Counted from the first letter of the stretch, positions 8,789-22,857 are shown. The stretch: DNA of 64,000 nucleotides from Gammaproteobacteria bacterium (GCA_016716465.1 JADJWH010000001.1:1116001-1180000), one strand, 5' to 3'. Numbers and translations are program-made. Notes: generated by a model not told the origin, from the letters alone.

Positions 8789-8795
8789 ATAATAC

Positions 8796-9656
8796 CTAGT
8801 CACTCTCCATCACCGCGGTATACAGCCGCGCCGCGTCCACGGTCGGACCGACGTCGTGCGCGCGCACGATGGCGGCTCCCTGCCACAGCGCCATGGTCGC
8901 AAGGGCGATACTACCATAAAGCCGATCCTCGACCGGATGCCCGAGCACCGTCCCGATCAGCGACTTGCGCGACAGGCCGACCAGCAGCGGACAGTCCAGC
9001 GCGCGGAAACGGTCGAGCCGGCGCAGCAACTGCAGGTTGTGGACCGCGCTCTTGCCGAAGCCGAAACCCGGATCGATCAGCAGCCGGGCGCGCGGGATGC
9101 CGGCGCGCAGGCAGGCCTCGATGCGCGCGGCCAGGAACTCCATCACCTCGCGCGCCACGTCGTCGTAGCGCGGCGCCTGCTGCATGGTGCGCGGCTCGCC
9201 CTGCATGTGCATCAGACACACCGGCACGCCGAGCTCGCGCGCGACTTCCAGCGCATCAGGCTCACGCAGCGCCCGCACGTCGTTGATCAGTCCGGCGCCG
9301 GCGGCGACCGCCGCGCGCATCACCGCGGGCTTGCTGGTATCGATCGAGACGACCAGGGCGGGGACGGCCGCGCGTATGGCCGCGATCACCGGAACGACGC
9401 GCCGGATCTCCTCCGCCTCGTTCACGGCCGCCGCGCCGGGGCGGGTCGATTCGCCGCCGACATCGATGATCGCCGCGCCTTCCGCGGCCATGCGCCGGGC
9501 CTGGGCCAGCGCCGCGTCCACCGAAAAAAAATCACCCCCGTCCGAGAAGGAATCGGGGGTGATATTGAGTATGCCCATGACCGCGGGCCGGGTCAGGTCG
9601 AGCCGGCGGTCGCCGCAGTCCAGCATTCGGCCCGTACGCGGGCTGGCGTCCGTCAT
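8796..9656 (-). CDS. folP: dihydropteroate synthase
   Basis: Condenses p-aminobenzoate with the pterin pyrophosphate in folate synthesis. The two pterin-binding signatures are clear: MGILNITPDSFSDGG at residues 27-41 and DVGGESTRPGA at 65-75. The later VSIDTSKPAVM, GAGLINDVRAL and DPGFGFGKS motifs are also present. The length of 286 aa is usual. It follows ftsH by 48 nt and precedes glmM, the standard order. Confidence 0.97.
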   Translation of the reverse strand: MTDASPRTGRMLDCGDRRLDLTRPAVMGILNITPDSFSDGGDFFSVDAALAQARRMAAEGAAIIDVGGESTRPGAAAVNEAEEIRRVVPVIAAIRAAVPALVVSIDTSKPAVMRAAVAAGAGLINDVRALREPDALEVARELGVPVCLMHMQGEPRTMQQAPRYDDVAREVMEFLAARIEACLRAGIPRARLLIDPGFGFGKSAVHNLQLLRRLDRFRALDCPLLVGLSRKSLIGTVLGHPVEDRLYGSIALATMALWQGAAIVRAHDVGPTVDAARLYTAVMESD

Positions 9657-9704
9657 CGGCCGCAGCCACGCCGTTCGCGCGCCGCGCGCATGAAGCTCAG
9701 CCCG

Positions 9705-11633
<1,929 letters not shown>

Positions 11634-11730
11634 TGTCCTGTATCTCCCCGGATACTGTTGCGCCGGACCTGTCCGTCCGCCTGTTCCATCTTACTTGCTT
11701 TGACCGCATTAACCAACCGTGCGGCCGGCG

Positions 11731-12354
11731 TCACTCGCGGTGGAAATCCCGTCCCAGGACATACACCTCGCGGGAACGCGCGCGCGAGGCCTGGGGTTTG
11801 CGATGGATCACTTTGCGGAACGAACGACGCAGCTCCTTTATATAATCATCCAGCCCCGCCCCCTGGAACATCTTAATCAGCATATCGCCCCCCGGATGGA
11901 GAACTTTACGCGCCACCTCCAGCGCCAGTTCCGCCAGATAGAGGGAGCGCGGCTGATCGATTGCGTCCACCCCACTGATATTGGGCGCCATGTCGGAAAT
12001 TACAAGGTCGATGCCCCGGCCGTCCAGGCTTTTCAATATCTTATCCATGCATTCCTCATCATCGATGTCACCCTGGTGGAACTCGACTCCGGGCAGCGGC
12101 GGCATGGCCAGGCGGTCGAGCGCGACCACGCGGCCCTTGGGACCGACACGGCGCGCGGCGATCTGCGACCACCCGCCCGGCGCGGCCCCCAGATCGAGGA
12201 CCACCATGCCGGGACGGAACAGACGGTCACGCCGGTCGATCTCGAGCAGCTTGTAGGCGGCACGCGAACGGTAGCCCTCCTTCTTCGCCTGGAGGACGAA
12301 CGCGTCGCTGTGATGCTCGCGCAGCCAGCGCCGGCTACTGGGGGTTTTTTTCAT
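11731..12354 (-). CDS. rlmE: 23S rRNA (uridine-2'-O) methyltransferase (FtsJ/RrmJ)
   Basis: Methylates the 2'-O of U2552 (E. coli numbering) in 23S rRNA using SAM. The start MKKTPSSRRWLREHHSDAFV is typical, followed by KEGYRSRAAYKLLEID with the catalytic lysine. The SAM loop is LDLGAAPGGWSQ and the catalytic Asp/Lys lie in VISDMAPNISG and MLIKMFQG. The length of 207 aa is standard. AAGG lies 7 nt before the ATG. It is divergent from yhbY with only about 48 nt between the two ATGs. Confidence 0.97.
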   Translation of the reverse strand: MKKTPSSRRWLREHHSDAFVLQAKKEGYRSRAAYKLLEIDRRDRLFRPGMVVLDLGAAPGGWSQIAARRVGPKGRVVALDRLAMPPLPGVEFHQGDIDDEECMDKILKSLDGRGIDLVISDMAPNISGVDAIDQPRSLYLAELALEVARKVLHPGGDMLIKMFQGAGLDDYIKELRRSFRKVIHRKPQASRARSREVYVLGRDFHRE

Positions 12355-12402
12355 GTGTGGACCTTACGATCACCGCCGATTGCCATTACAATGCCCCGCA
12401 CC

Positions 12403-12702
12403 ATGGAACTGACCCCCCGACAACGGACCCACCTGCGCGCGCTCGCCCATGCGCGCAAGCCGGTGGTGAGCACCGGACAGCGCGGGCTGACGCCCGCCGT
12501 CGTCAACGAGATCGAGCAGGCACTCGGCCATCATGAGCTGGTGAAGGTCAGACTGAATGCCCCCGACCGGGAAGCGCGCCGGGAGATGATGGAGGAGATC
12601 TGCCGCGCCACCGGCTGCGCCTGGGTGCAGAGCATCGGCCACATCGCCGTCCTGTACCGCCCGGCCCGGAAACCGCTGATCGTCCTGCCCGTCGCGCAGT
12701 GA
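12403..12702 (+). CDS. yhbY: YhbY-type CRM-domain RNA-binding protein
   Basis: A single CRM domain makes up the whole 99-aa protein. This family associates with pre-50S ribosomal subunits. MELTPRQRTHLRALAHARKP aligns with the family N-terminus, and the motifs GLTPAVVNEIEQAL, HHELVKVRL and IGHIAVLYRPA are present. The in-frame ATG at 12391 would add four residues; I chose 12403 from the family N-terminus. It is one of few plus-strand genes here, transcribed away from rlmE, as in other gammaproteobacteria. Confidence 0.95.
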   Translation: MELTPRQRTHLRALAHARKPVVSTGQRGLTPAVVNEIEQALGHHELVKVRLNAPDREARREMMEEICRATGCAWVQSIGHIAVLYRPARKPLIVLPVAQ

Positions 12703-13134
12703 GCGGCGCCCGGCGTCAGACGTAGCGCACCGCCACGATCTCGTATTTCTTGACGCCGCCCGGCGCGTGGACCGTGGCGAGGTCGCCCTCTTCCTTGCCG
12801 ATCAGCGCGCGCGCGATGGGGGAACTGAGCGAGATCCTCCCCTCCTTGATGTCCGCCTCGTCGTTGCCGACGATCTGGTAGGTCGCTTCCTCGCCCGAGG
12901 CCTCGTCGATCAGGTCGACGGTGGCGCCGAACACGATCTTGCCGCCGGCATTGAGCCTGCGGACGTCGATGATCTCCGCGTTGCCGAGCTTATCCTCCAG
13001 TTCGGAGATGCGTCCCTCGATGAAAGACTGCTGCTCCTTCGCGGCGTGGTATTCGGCATTTTCCTTGCAGGTCGCCGTGCGCGCGCGCCTCGGCGATCGC
13101 CTGGATCACGCGCGGGCGCTTCACGGTCTTCAGT

Positions 13135-16410
<3,276 letters not shown>

Positions 16411-16447
16411 TTTCTTTCAGCAAAAAATCATCCGGGATCGGCGCCGT

Positions 16448-17584
16448 TCAACGGCCCTGCTGCCGCATCAGCTCGATAAAATGATCGAACAGCGGCGCGG
16501 CGTCGTGGGGACCGGGACTCGCCTCCGGATGGCCCTGGAAACCGAAGGCTGGTACGTCGGTCCGCCGAATCCCCTGGTTGGAGCCGTCGAAGAGCGAGCG
16601 GTGCGTGACGCGCAGGGTGGCCGGCAGCGTCGACTCGTCCACCGCGAAGCCGTGATTCTGGCTGGTGATCATCACCCGCTTACTGTCGAGGTCCAGCACC
16701 GGGTGGTTCGCGCCGTGATGGCCGAACTTCATCTTGATCGTGCGCGCCCCGCTCGCCAGGCCGAGGAGCTGATGGCCGAGACAGATGCCGAACAGCGGGA
16801 TGCGCCGCTCCAGCAGCACACGGATCGACTCGATCGCGTACGCGCAGGCCGCCGGATCGCCCGGTCCGTTGGACAGGAACACGCCGTGGGGTCTGAGCGC
16901 CAGCACTTCCTCCACCGGCGTCTGGGCCGGGACCACCGTCACGCGGCAGCCGCGGTCGACCAGCAGGCAGAGGATGTTGCGCTTGACGCCGTAATCGTAG
17001 GCCACCACATGATAGGGCTGCGCGCGGCCGGCAGCGGAGGCGGAGGCGGGCTCCAGCGTCCAGCTGCCCTGCGCCCATTCGTAGCGGATCTCGGTCGACA
17101 CCACGCGCGCGAGATCCATGCCGTTCAGGCCCGGGAAGCCGCGCGCCATCTCGACGGCGGCATGCTCATCGATATGCTCGCCGGCCATGATGCAGCCGCT
17201 CTGCGCGCCGCCCTCGCGCAGCAGGCGGGTCAGGCGCCGGGTATCGATGTCGGCGATGCCGACCACCTCGTGCCGGAGCAGATAATCCTCCAGCCGTTCG
17301 CGTGCGCGCCAGCTGCTCGCGATCGGCGAGGGCTCGCGCACGATCAGGCCGCTCACGTACACGCGGGACGACTCCTCGTCGTCCGGGTTGGCGCCGGTGT
17401 TGCCGATATGGGGATAGGTGAAGGTGACGATCTGCCGACTGTAGGACGGGTCGGTGAGGATCTCCTGGTAACCCGTCATGGCGGTGTTGAACACCACCTC
17501 ACCGACCGTCTGTCCCGGGACCCCGATGGAAACCCCTCGAAACAGATTACCGTCCGCAAGCGCTAACAGGGCCGGTTGATGCAA
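16448..17584 (-). CDS. carA: carbamoyl-phosphate synthase small subunit (glutamine amidotransferase)
   Basis: Hydrolyses glutamine and delivers ammonia to CarB. The class I amidotransferase triad is C268 (LFGICLGHQ), H352 and E354 (FQGHPEAS). I place the start at TTG 17584: AGGAGG lies 9 nt upstream at 17594-17599, and the product begins (M)HQPALLALADGNLFRG, which matches family N-termini. No ATG exists in that stretch. A frame from GTG 17632 would add 16 residues read through the leader hairpin and is unlikely. The length is 378 aa. carB follows after 37 nt. Confidence 0.95.
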   Translation of the reverse strand: MHQPALLALADGNLFRGVSIGVPGQTVGEVVFNTAMTGYQEILTDPSYSRQIVTFTYPHIGNTGANPDDEESSRVYVSGLIVREPSPIASSWRARERLEDYLLRHEVVGIADIDTRRLTRLLREGGAQSGCIMAGEHIDEHAAVEMARGFPGLNGMDLARVVSTEIRYEWAQGSWTLEPASASAAGRAQPYHVVAYDYGVKRNILCLLVDRGCRVTVVPAQTPVEEVLALRPHGVFLSNGPGDPAACAYAIESIRVLLERRIPLFGICLGHQLLGLASGARTIKMKFGHHGANHPVLDLDSKRVMITSQNHGFAVDESTLPATLRVTHRSLFDGSNQGIRRTDVPAFGFQGHPEASPGPHDAAPLFDHFIELMRQQGR

Positions 17585-17612
17585 AGCAGATCCCCTCCTT
17601 ACAGATACGCAA

Positions 17613-17642
17613 AACGGGAGAAGCGGCCACACCCCTCCCGTT
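17613..17642 (-). promoter_or_regulatory. hairpin in the carA leader, possible attenuator
   Basis: On the minus strand AACGGGAG and CTCCCGTT form a perfect 8-bp stem around a 14-nt loop, and TTGCG follows the stem (TTTTGCG with its last two bases). It lies about 28 nt before the carA TTG and just before the ribosome binding site. The stem-T shape suggests attenuation or translational control of carAB. No leader peptide or ligand-binding fold is recognised. Confidence 0.45.
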
Positions 17643-17681
17643 GTCGGAAACCCGAAAACGACCAGTTTTCAAAGCTTGGCG

Positions 17682-17711
17682 ATTCTAACTCAGGACGCTT
17701 CGATGTGTCCA
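17682..17711 (-). promoter_or_regulatory. candidate sigma-70 promoter for carAB
   Basis: On the minus strand TGGACA (17706-17711) and TAGAAT (17682-17687) are 18 nt apart. The transcript would start near 17675 and include the hairpin at 17613-17642. The rest of the spacer to the next gene (17712-17876) shows no gene that I can support. Confidence 0.5.
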
Positions 17712-17876
17712 CGCGCGGACGCGGCGCCCGGACACGGGCATCTGGGATACAACCATGAAAAAACCGATGATCAGCGAACAGTTAATGGACTCTGCTAAAC
17801 CCGCGCATCAGAACCCGGCGCCACGGACGGCGGGCCGGTGATCGCCGGAACGACTGCGGGGTGAGCGGACCGAACC

Positions 17877-18311
17877 CTAGCCGGCGGCAATCAGGGGCTG
17901 GCGGCCGCCGAGGCGGCAGAAGCGCAGCCACTCGCCGAGGAACAGGTTCACCTGACGCTTTTCGAACACGCCGTGCATGTCCTTGTTGGGGTAGGGATAC
18001 ACCGCCGCGAAGCGCGCGCGCCCCTGATAGCCGATCACCTCGGCGACGCGCGCGTCGTGGCACATGCGTACCGCCAACGCCAGGTCGGGGATCCGGTCCG
18101 CCCCGGGCGCGAGCGAATGGCTGAAGGCGAGCATCGCGGTGTACTTGCAGGTTTCGACGATGCTCAGGCGGATACGGGGCAGGTCACTGAGGACGAAACT
18201 GACCGGGGCCTGCATCGAACGCAGACCGGGCACCAGTTGCGCGAGGCTCCGGTAGTTGCCCTCGTATATCGGCATCAGGCTACGCAGCCCGGGCGCCGTC
18301 CGTACCGTCAT
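17877..18311 (-). CDS. DUF1249 (YqiB-like) protein
   Basis: Protein of 144 aa whose function is unknown in the family. The stretch RLSIVETCKYTAMLAF, then VRMCHDARVAEVIGYQ, then YPYPNKDMHGVFEKRQVNLFLGEWLRFC follows the E. coli YqiB pattern closely. I chose ATG 18311 (MTVRTAPGLRSLMPIYEGNY) because it aligns with the YqiB start; the frame is open to an ATG at 18344. No convincing ribosome site separates the two. It stands alone here, without the nudF/cpdA genes often beside it in enterics. Confidence 0.85.
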   Translation of the reverse strand: MTVRTAPGLRSLMPIYEGNYRSLAQLVPGLRSMQAPVSFVLSDLPRIRLSIVETCKYTAMLAFSHSLAPGADRIPDLALAVRMCHDARVAEVIGYQGRARFAAVYPYPNKDMHGVFEKRQVNLFLGEWLRFCRLGGRQPLIAAG

Positions 18312-18484
18312 CACCTGTGATGGACTTCCTGCCGCGTGGACCATTCGGATCGGGCGCGAAGACGCGCCCGCAAGTCTGGGGAAATTATACCACCGGCCTA
18401 CGACTTTTGGGTCAGCGCAAACGCGGCGAAACGCGGATCAACCAAGATCGCTTGACGACGGCGGCGAACAGGAGTAGGCGGAAA

Positions 18485-18634
18485 CTACTCGGATTGCCCG
18501 GCCGCCTCACGCTCCCGTTTCTCGCGCTCCTCCTGCTCGCGCTCCTTGCGAATGCGCCGGTCCCCCAGTGCGATGGCGATCAGCACACCGACCATCAGTG
18601 AGATCACGACGAGTTTGATGACGATGGAATCCAT
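18485..18634 (-). CDS. small single-pass membrane protein, unknown function
   Basis: A 49-aa product starting MDSIVIKLVVISLMVGVLIA. One hydrophobic helix (about residues 4-23) is followed by a highly charged tail rich in R, E and K (RRIRKEREQEEREKRERE). GAGGTGA lies 6 nt before the ATG at 18634, which supports translation. I do not recognise a family. It lies 98 nt downstream of the VanZ-like gene on the same strand and may be co-transcribed with it. Confidence 0.6.
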   Translation of the reverse strand: MDSIVIKLVVISLMVGVLIAIALGDRRIRKEREQEEREKREREAAGQSE

Positions 18635-18732
18635 GATGCTCACCTCGATGCCGGGCGACGATTGATCACCGCGGCGAGTATAACATCGGGACGACGGACT
18701 GGCCGGCCGGGCGCCGGAGCGAAGCGCCCCGC

Positions 18733-19104
18733 CTACTGCCAGCGCCGCCGCAACAGCGGAAGCCGCATCAGCAGCGGGATACTGGCGACGTACAGCAGCA
18801 GGCCGACGGCATCGGCCACCATGTCCAGCAGCGAGAACTCCCGCCAGGGGAGAAAGTACTGCACGCATTCAATCGCCACGCCGTACGCCATCAGCACGGC
18901 GAACTTGCGTACGCCGAACCCGGTCTGTGGACGGGCGAAATCGAGCAGGAGCGCAAGCGCGTAGAATGCGCAGGCGTGATTCAGTTTGTCCGACACCCGC
19001 TGCGGCCCCATCTCCGGCATCTGCATGAACGCCAGCAGGGCCACCGTCAGCAAGGCCAGCACCAGCAGGGCGCGAAAGATGTGTATCTGGATCGATTCCA
19101 TCAT
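18733..19104 (-). CDS. VanZ-like family membrane protein
   Basis: A 123-aa inner-membrane protein with about four hydrophobic segments (near 10-27, 46-56, 65-82, 90-113). The VanZ-like signature is visible as SDKLNHACAFYALALLLDFA, then YGVAIECVQYFLPWREFSLLDMVADAVG. VanZ itself gives low-level teicoplanin resistance, but chromosomal family members have no established role. It starts MMESIQIH; either methionine could be used. The weak -10-like AGTATA on the plus strand at 19151-19156 (TATACT on the minus strand) may belong to its promoter. Confidence 0.85.
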   Translation of the reverse strand: MMESIQIHIFRALLVLALLTVALLAFMQMPEMGPQRVSDKLNHACAFYALALLLDFARPQTGFGVRKFAVLMAYGVAIECVQYFLPWREFSLLDMVADAVGLLLYVASIPLLMRLPLLRRRWQ

Positions 19105-19460
19105 GATGCCAACAACGTCGCCGTTTCATCCCCACCCTACCGGTGGCAGGAGTATATACCGGCGCCCGTATCGCACCGAGACGGCGAAACAAAAAAATCC
19201 GGTTGTATCCCGATGGATGCCGGGGCAGGACAGGCAAGCGACCGTGCGGCAGGCCCCGATCTCCGCCGCCACAGGATTCAGTCGGGGATGCCTGGCCACC
19301 ATTCACTGGACAGTGAGAGCGGCGAGCGTATGCAGCGCTATCGTCATCCTGAAGACCGGCGCGCGCCCCGCGTGCCAGCCCTGACTTCACGCCGATGCAC
19401 TGTCAGCGCTGCGCAAGCCGCAAGGGCCCAGCCGGCATCAAGCAGGGACAGGCCACGCGT
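19105..19460. other. intergenic stretch without a supported gene
   Basis: 356 nt between the VanZ-like gene and the HIT gene. Open frames here are arginine- and proline-rich and match no family. A possible -10 (TATACT on the minus strand, 19151-19156) and a run of seven A at 19192-19198 are the only marks I see. Confidence 0.6.
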
Positions 19461-19805
19461 TCACCCCGGCGGCCAGTGCAGCGGCCGGCCGCCGAGCACA
19501 TGCAGGTGGATGTGGAACACGGCCTGGCCGGCGTCGCGACCGCAGTTCATGACGGTGCGGTAGCCGGACTCGGCAAGGCCTTCGCTGCGCGCCACCTCCT
19601 GCGCGGCAAGATAGAGCTCACCGACCAGGCTGGTATGCCCGGAACCCAGATCGTTGATGGTGGCGATGTGCTGCTTGGGGATGACCAGCACATGGGTCGG
19701 CGCCTGAGGATTGATGTCGCGGAAGGCCAGCACGCGGTCGTCCTCGTACACCTTGCTGGGCTGGATCTCGCCCCGGACCATCTTGCAGAACAGGCAGTCT
19801 TTCAT
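19461..19805 (-). CDS. hinT: HIT family hydrolase (HinT-like)
   Basis: Purine nucleoside phosphoramidase of the histidine triad family. The triad motif HIHLHVLGG is at residues 98-106. The zinc-type start MKDCLFCKMVRGEIQPSKVY and the nucleotide-binding DINPQAPTHVLVIPK segment are typical. From ATG 19805 the protein has 114 aa; AGG lies 9 nt upstream. A frame from 19823 would add six residues. It is monocistronic, with a REP-like palindrome just upstream at 19840-19863. Confidence 0.95.
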   Translation of the reverse strand: MKDCLFCKMVRGEIQPSKVYEDDRVLAFRDINPQAPTHVLVIPKQHIATINDLGSGHTSLVGELYLAAQEVARSEGLAESGYRTVMNCGRDAGQAVFHIHLHVLGGRPLHWPPG

Positions 19806-19839
19806 CGTTACGCACCTTTCCATTCACGGGTAACGGGGT

Positions 19840-19863
19840 GGGGACGGACTGAAGTCCGTCCCC
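19840..19863. repeat. REP-like palindrome
   Basis: Perfect-arm copy: GGGGACGGACT, two-base centre, AGTCCGTCCCC. It lies 34 nt upstream of hinT in the 213-nt spacer before tsaB. The arms share GGGGAC(A/G)GA with the copies at 8.6-8.8, 23.5 and 25.1 kb. Confidence 0.85.
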
Positions 19864-20018
19864 GTACGATATGCCGGGTATGATCCCCCATCGGGCCGCG
19901 GCGCGGCAAGCCGGGGCGCAGAAATGACGGTGCGACTCATGTCGCCCGGATGCAAGCGCGCGGCGCTGGAACCCGGGGAATGTCCCGGTTTATGCTGCGC
20001 TTCATCCGGGCTACGGGC

Positions 20019-20717
20019 TCACTCGGAGGGAGAAGGTTTGCGCTTGGGTTGCGCGACGTTGTCGCGCAGGTAGACGGGCAGGGCCTGCTCGGGAGGCAAT
20101 CCGCCGCCTACCTTATATATGGGCGCCGCCAGCAGGGCAACGTCGCGGGCGCGGGGATAGCGTCCGGCGTCCCAACCGGCGAGGCGCCGGCCCAGGCGCA
20201 GGCGCATGACCTCGCCATACACCTCCCAGGCGTCGCCGGCGCCGAACCAGCCGGCGCCGGCGGGCAGCATAGCGTCCATCGGCGCGCAGACCTGCTCCGT
20301 GCCGGACAAGGCCGGTGCCCCGCCCTCGTCCAGCTCGTATGCGCCCCAGTAGATCTCGTGCATGCGCGCATCCATGGCGGCGAGGATGCGCGACCCCTTG
20401 CCCTCGCGCGTGGCGCCGTAGGCAAGCGCGGCGAGCGTGGAAACCGGCACCACCGGGGTATCGAGACCGAAGGCGATGCCCTGCGCCACGCCGGCGGCGA
20501 TGCGCAGGCCGGTGAATGCGCCGGGACCGCGCCCGAAGGCGACCACGTCGATCTGCTCGCGCGACCAGCCGGCCTCGGCAAGCAACTCGTCCAGCATGGG
20601 GAGTAACAACTCGGCGTGACCCCGCGGGGCGATCTCGAAGCGCTCGATCGGGTCGCCGCCATCGAACAACGCCGCCGAGCAGGCGATCGTCGAGGTCTCG
20701 ATGGCGAGCATCTTCAT
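20019..20717 (-). CDS. tsaB: tRNA threonylcarbamoyladenosine biosynthesis protein TsaB
   Basis: Partner of TsaD in forming t6A37 on ANN-decoding tRNAs. The start MKMLAIETSTIACSAALFDG matches the ASKHA-fold N-terminus of the family, and VVAFGRGPGAFTGLRIAAGVAQGIAFG is the conserved dimer-interface segment. I chose ATG 20717; the frame is open to a GTG at 20741 without family support. The length is 232 aa. It lies 146 nt downstream of the helicase gene; the tsaB-yoaA neighbourhood is also found in E. coli. Confidence 0.95.
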   Translation of the reverse strand: MKMLAIETSTIACSAALFDGGDPIERFEIAPRGHAELLLPMLDELLAEAGWSREQIDVVAFGRGPGAFTGLRIAAGVAQGIAFGLDTPVVPVSTLAALAYGATREGKGSRILAAMDARMHEIYWGAYELDEGGAPALSGTEQVCAPMDAMLPAGAGWFGAGDAWEVYGEVMRLRLGRRLAGWDAGRYPRARDVALLAAPIYKVGGGLPPEQALPVYLRDNVAQPKRKPSPSE

Positions 20718-20862
20718 GGAATGCGTGTTGCCGTGCAGCACAGAATTATTTTTTCTTCAGTAGAAACACCCCGCGGAGCAAACGCCGGCGCGGGCTGTTC
20801 ATCAGATTACTGGATTAGCCGGCGCACGTGAATCGGACAGATGGATTATTTTTTAATATCCA

Positions 20863-22857
20863 TCAGCCGGGCACACCGAAGGCGTCCGGCGGCGGGATCT
20901 CCCCTGCAGGGCCCGCATAGAATCGTTCTATCTCCGCCAGCTCCCGCACACGGCGCATGGGCGGCAGATTGCGCAGGAAAACCTGGCCGTAGGATTTGCT
21001 GAACAGACGCGGGTCGCACAGCATCAGCACGCCGCGGTCGTCGACGTCGCGGATCAAACGCCCGACTCCCTGTTTAAGGGCGATGACCGCCGCCGGCAGC
21101 TGGTAGTCGCGGAACGGATTGCCGCCGCGCGCTCTCATCAGGGACGCGCGCGCCTGGAACACCGGGTCGTCCGGGGGGGCGAACGGCAGCTTGTCGATGA
21201 TGACGCAGGACAGCGCCGGCCCGCGCACGTCGACCCCTTCCCAGAAACTCCCGGTACCGAGCAGGACGCCGTTGCCGGCGCGGCGGAAGCGCTCGAGCAA
21301 CTCATTGTGCGGCAAGGTGCCCTGCACGAACACCGGATAGTCGAACCCTTCCATGCGGGCGAACAGCCGCGCCGCTTCCTGCAGTGCATGGTGGCTGGTG
21401 AAGAGGATGAACGCGCGCCCGCCGCTGGCCGCCAGCACCGGGCACGCAGCCTGCACCACGGCCGCGGTATAACCCGGCGTGCCGGGCTCGGGCAGGCCGC
21501 GCGGCAGATACGCCACGGCGTTGGCGGCGTAGTCGAACGGGCTGTCCCAGCGCGCGGTGCGCGCGTCCCCGATGCCGAGGCGAGTGCAGAAATGACTGAA
21601 ATCCTCCCCGACCGCCAAGGTCGCCGAGGTGAACACCCAGGCACTCTGATAGCGTTCCACGCTGGCGCGGAAGGTGGCGGCGAAATCCATCGGTGTGACG
21701 TGCAGGGTGAACGAGCGCGCGCCGGTCTCGAACCAGGTGATGCGCTCGCCCGGCTCCGCGTCGTCCTCCGCCGCGTCCGTGCTGCCGGCGAACTGGCGCA
21801 GCCGCGCGCCCAGCAGCTGCGCCCGCCGCCAGCAGTTCTCCAGCTCCTTGTCGCGCCCGGCCGCCGCCTCGAGCTGCTCGAGCAGCGCGAGCACGCCGTC
21901 CTGCAGGCGGTGCATGGCGGCGTCGAGCGCCGGCGGGAGGGATGCCGCCGGCCACGCCGCCTGGCGCTGCCCGTCGCCGAGCGCGAGCCGGAACGCCTCC
22001 ACGCACTGCTCGAGCGCGCGCGCGGCGGCCTCCAGTTGCGGCGTATCGGCGCTGAGCGCGTACAGGGCGCGCTGGGAATCGCGGGCCAATTCGCCGAGCT
22101 GGCGTCCGCTCAATGCGGTACCGAAGAAGCGCGAGGCGAGCTCGGGCAACTGGTGTGCCTCGTCGAGGATAAAGGCCTGCGCCTGCGGCAGCAGCTCGCC
22201 GAAGCCTTCCTGGCGCAGCAGGATGTCGGAAAACAGCAGGTGATGATTGATCACCACCACATCCGCCTCCTGCGCCGCGCGCCGCGCCCTGATCACATGA
22301 CAGTCGGCGTAGGCCGGGCAGTCCTGGCCCAGACAGTTCTCGGCATTCGAGGTGACCAGGTACCAGAACGGATCGTTGCCGGGGATGTCGGCGACCTCGC
22401 TGATCTCGCCGCTGCGCGTGCGTCCGGCCCAGGCGCGCACCTCGTGCATGCGCGCCGCCGCGCGCGGGAGCGCGATCTCGCGCGACTGGCCGGCCAGGTC
22501 GAGGCGGTACAGGCACAGGTAGTTGGCGCGTCCCTTGAGCAGCGCGACGTGCAGCGGACTTGCGAGCGCCTGCTTCACCACCGGGATGTCACGCTGGAAC
22601 AGCTGGTCCTGCAGGGCCTTGGTGCCGGTCGAGATGACGACCTTGCCCGCGCGCTGGAACACGGGCGCCAGATAGGCGAAGGTCTTGCCGGTGCCGGTGC
22701 CGGCCTCGGCGACCAGCAGCCCGCCGGCGTCGAGCGTTGCGGCCACCGCGGCGGCCATCGCCTGCTGCTGCGCGCGCGGCGCGAAGTGCGGGATCCGGTG
22801 CGCGAACGGGCCGTCGCGCCCGAGCAGTTCAGCGGAGCCGATCAGGGGATCCGGCAT
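20863..22857 (-). CDS. yoaA: ATP-dependent DNA helicase, YoaA/DinG (XPD-like) family
   Basis: Superfamily 2 Fe-S helicase of the DinG/YoaA group, 664 aa. Walker A is AGTGTGKT at 52-59 and the DEAH box is at 232-235 (ILDEAHQL). Candidate Fe-S cysteines are C115, C175, C180 and C186, the last three in ENCLGQDCPAYADC. The helicase-C end has LLGTGSFWEGVDVRG and LKQGVGRLIRDVDDRGVL. The tight link to tsaB suggests YoaA rather than DinG. Family roles are repair of damaged or stalled replication DNA. The next gene upstream ends 15 nt away. Confidence 0.93.
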   Translation of the reverse strand: MPDPLIGSAELLGRDGPFAHRIPHFAPRAQQQAMAAAVAATLDAGGLLVAEAGTGTGKTFAYLAPVFQRAGKVVISTGTKALQDQLFQRDIPVVKQALASPLHVALLKGRANYLCLYRLDLAGQSREIALPRAAARMHEVRAWAGRTRSGEISEVADIPGNDPFWYLVTSNAENCLGQDCPAYADCHVIRARRAAQEADVVVINHHLLFSDILLRQEGFGELLPQAQAFILDEAHQLPELASRFFGTALSGRQLGELARDSQRALYALSADTPQLEAAARALEQCVEAFRLALGDGQRQAAWPAASLPPALDAAMHRLQDGVLALLEQLEAAAGRDKELENCWRRAQLLGARLRQFAGSTDAAEDDAEPGERITWFETGARSFTLHVTPMDFAATFRASVERYQSAWVFTSATLAVGEDFSHFCTRLGIGDARTARWDSPFDYAANAVAYLPRGLPEPGTPGYTAAVVQAACPVLAASGGRAFILFTSHHALQEAARLFARMEGFDYPVFVQGTLPHNELLERFRRAGNGVLLGTGSFWEGVDVRGPALSCVIIDKLPFAPPDDPVFQARASLMRARGGNPFRDYQLPAAVIALKQGVGRLIRDVDDRGVLMLCDPRLFSKSYGQVFLRNLPPMRRVRELAEIERFYAGPAGEIPPPDAFGVPG

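Noticed and set aside
8638..8790. N-terminal extension of GlmM by 51 residues
   Set aside because: It is translated palindromic repeat DNA with repeated GTDxKSVP peptides; the family start is at 8637.
12364..12392. Promoter for yhbY (TTACGA / TACAAT)
   Set aside because: The -35 box is poor and the -10 overlaps an alternative start codon; not strong enough to list.
13061..13075. Programmed frameshift in greA
   Set aside because: No slippery heptamer, no stimulatory structure that I can see, and GreA is not known to use recoding.
17585..17632. Longer CarA from GTG 17632 or a separate leader peptide
   Set aside because: The stretch lies in the hairpin and lacks a ribosome site, while TTG 17584 has a full AGGAGG and a family-like N-terminus.
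18869..19390. Minus-strand open frame across the VanZ upstream region
   Set aside because: Arginine/glycine-rich composition without family resemblance and overlapping the VanZ-like gene in another frame.
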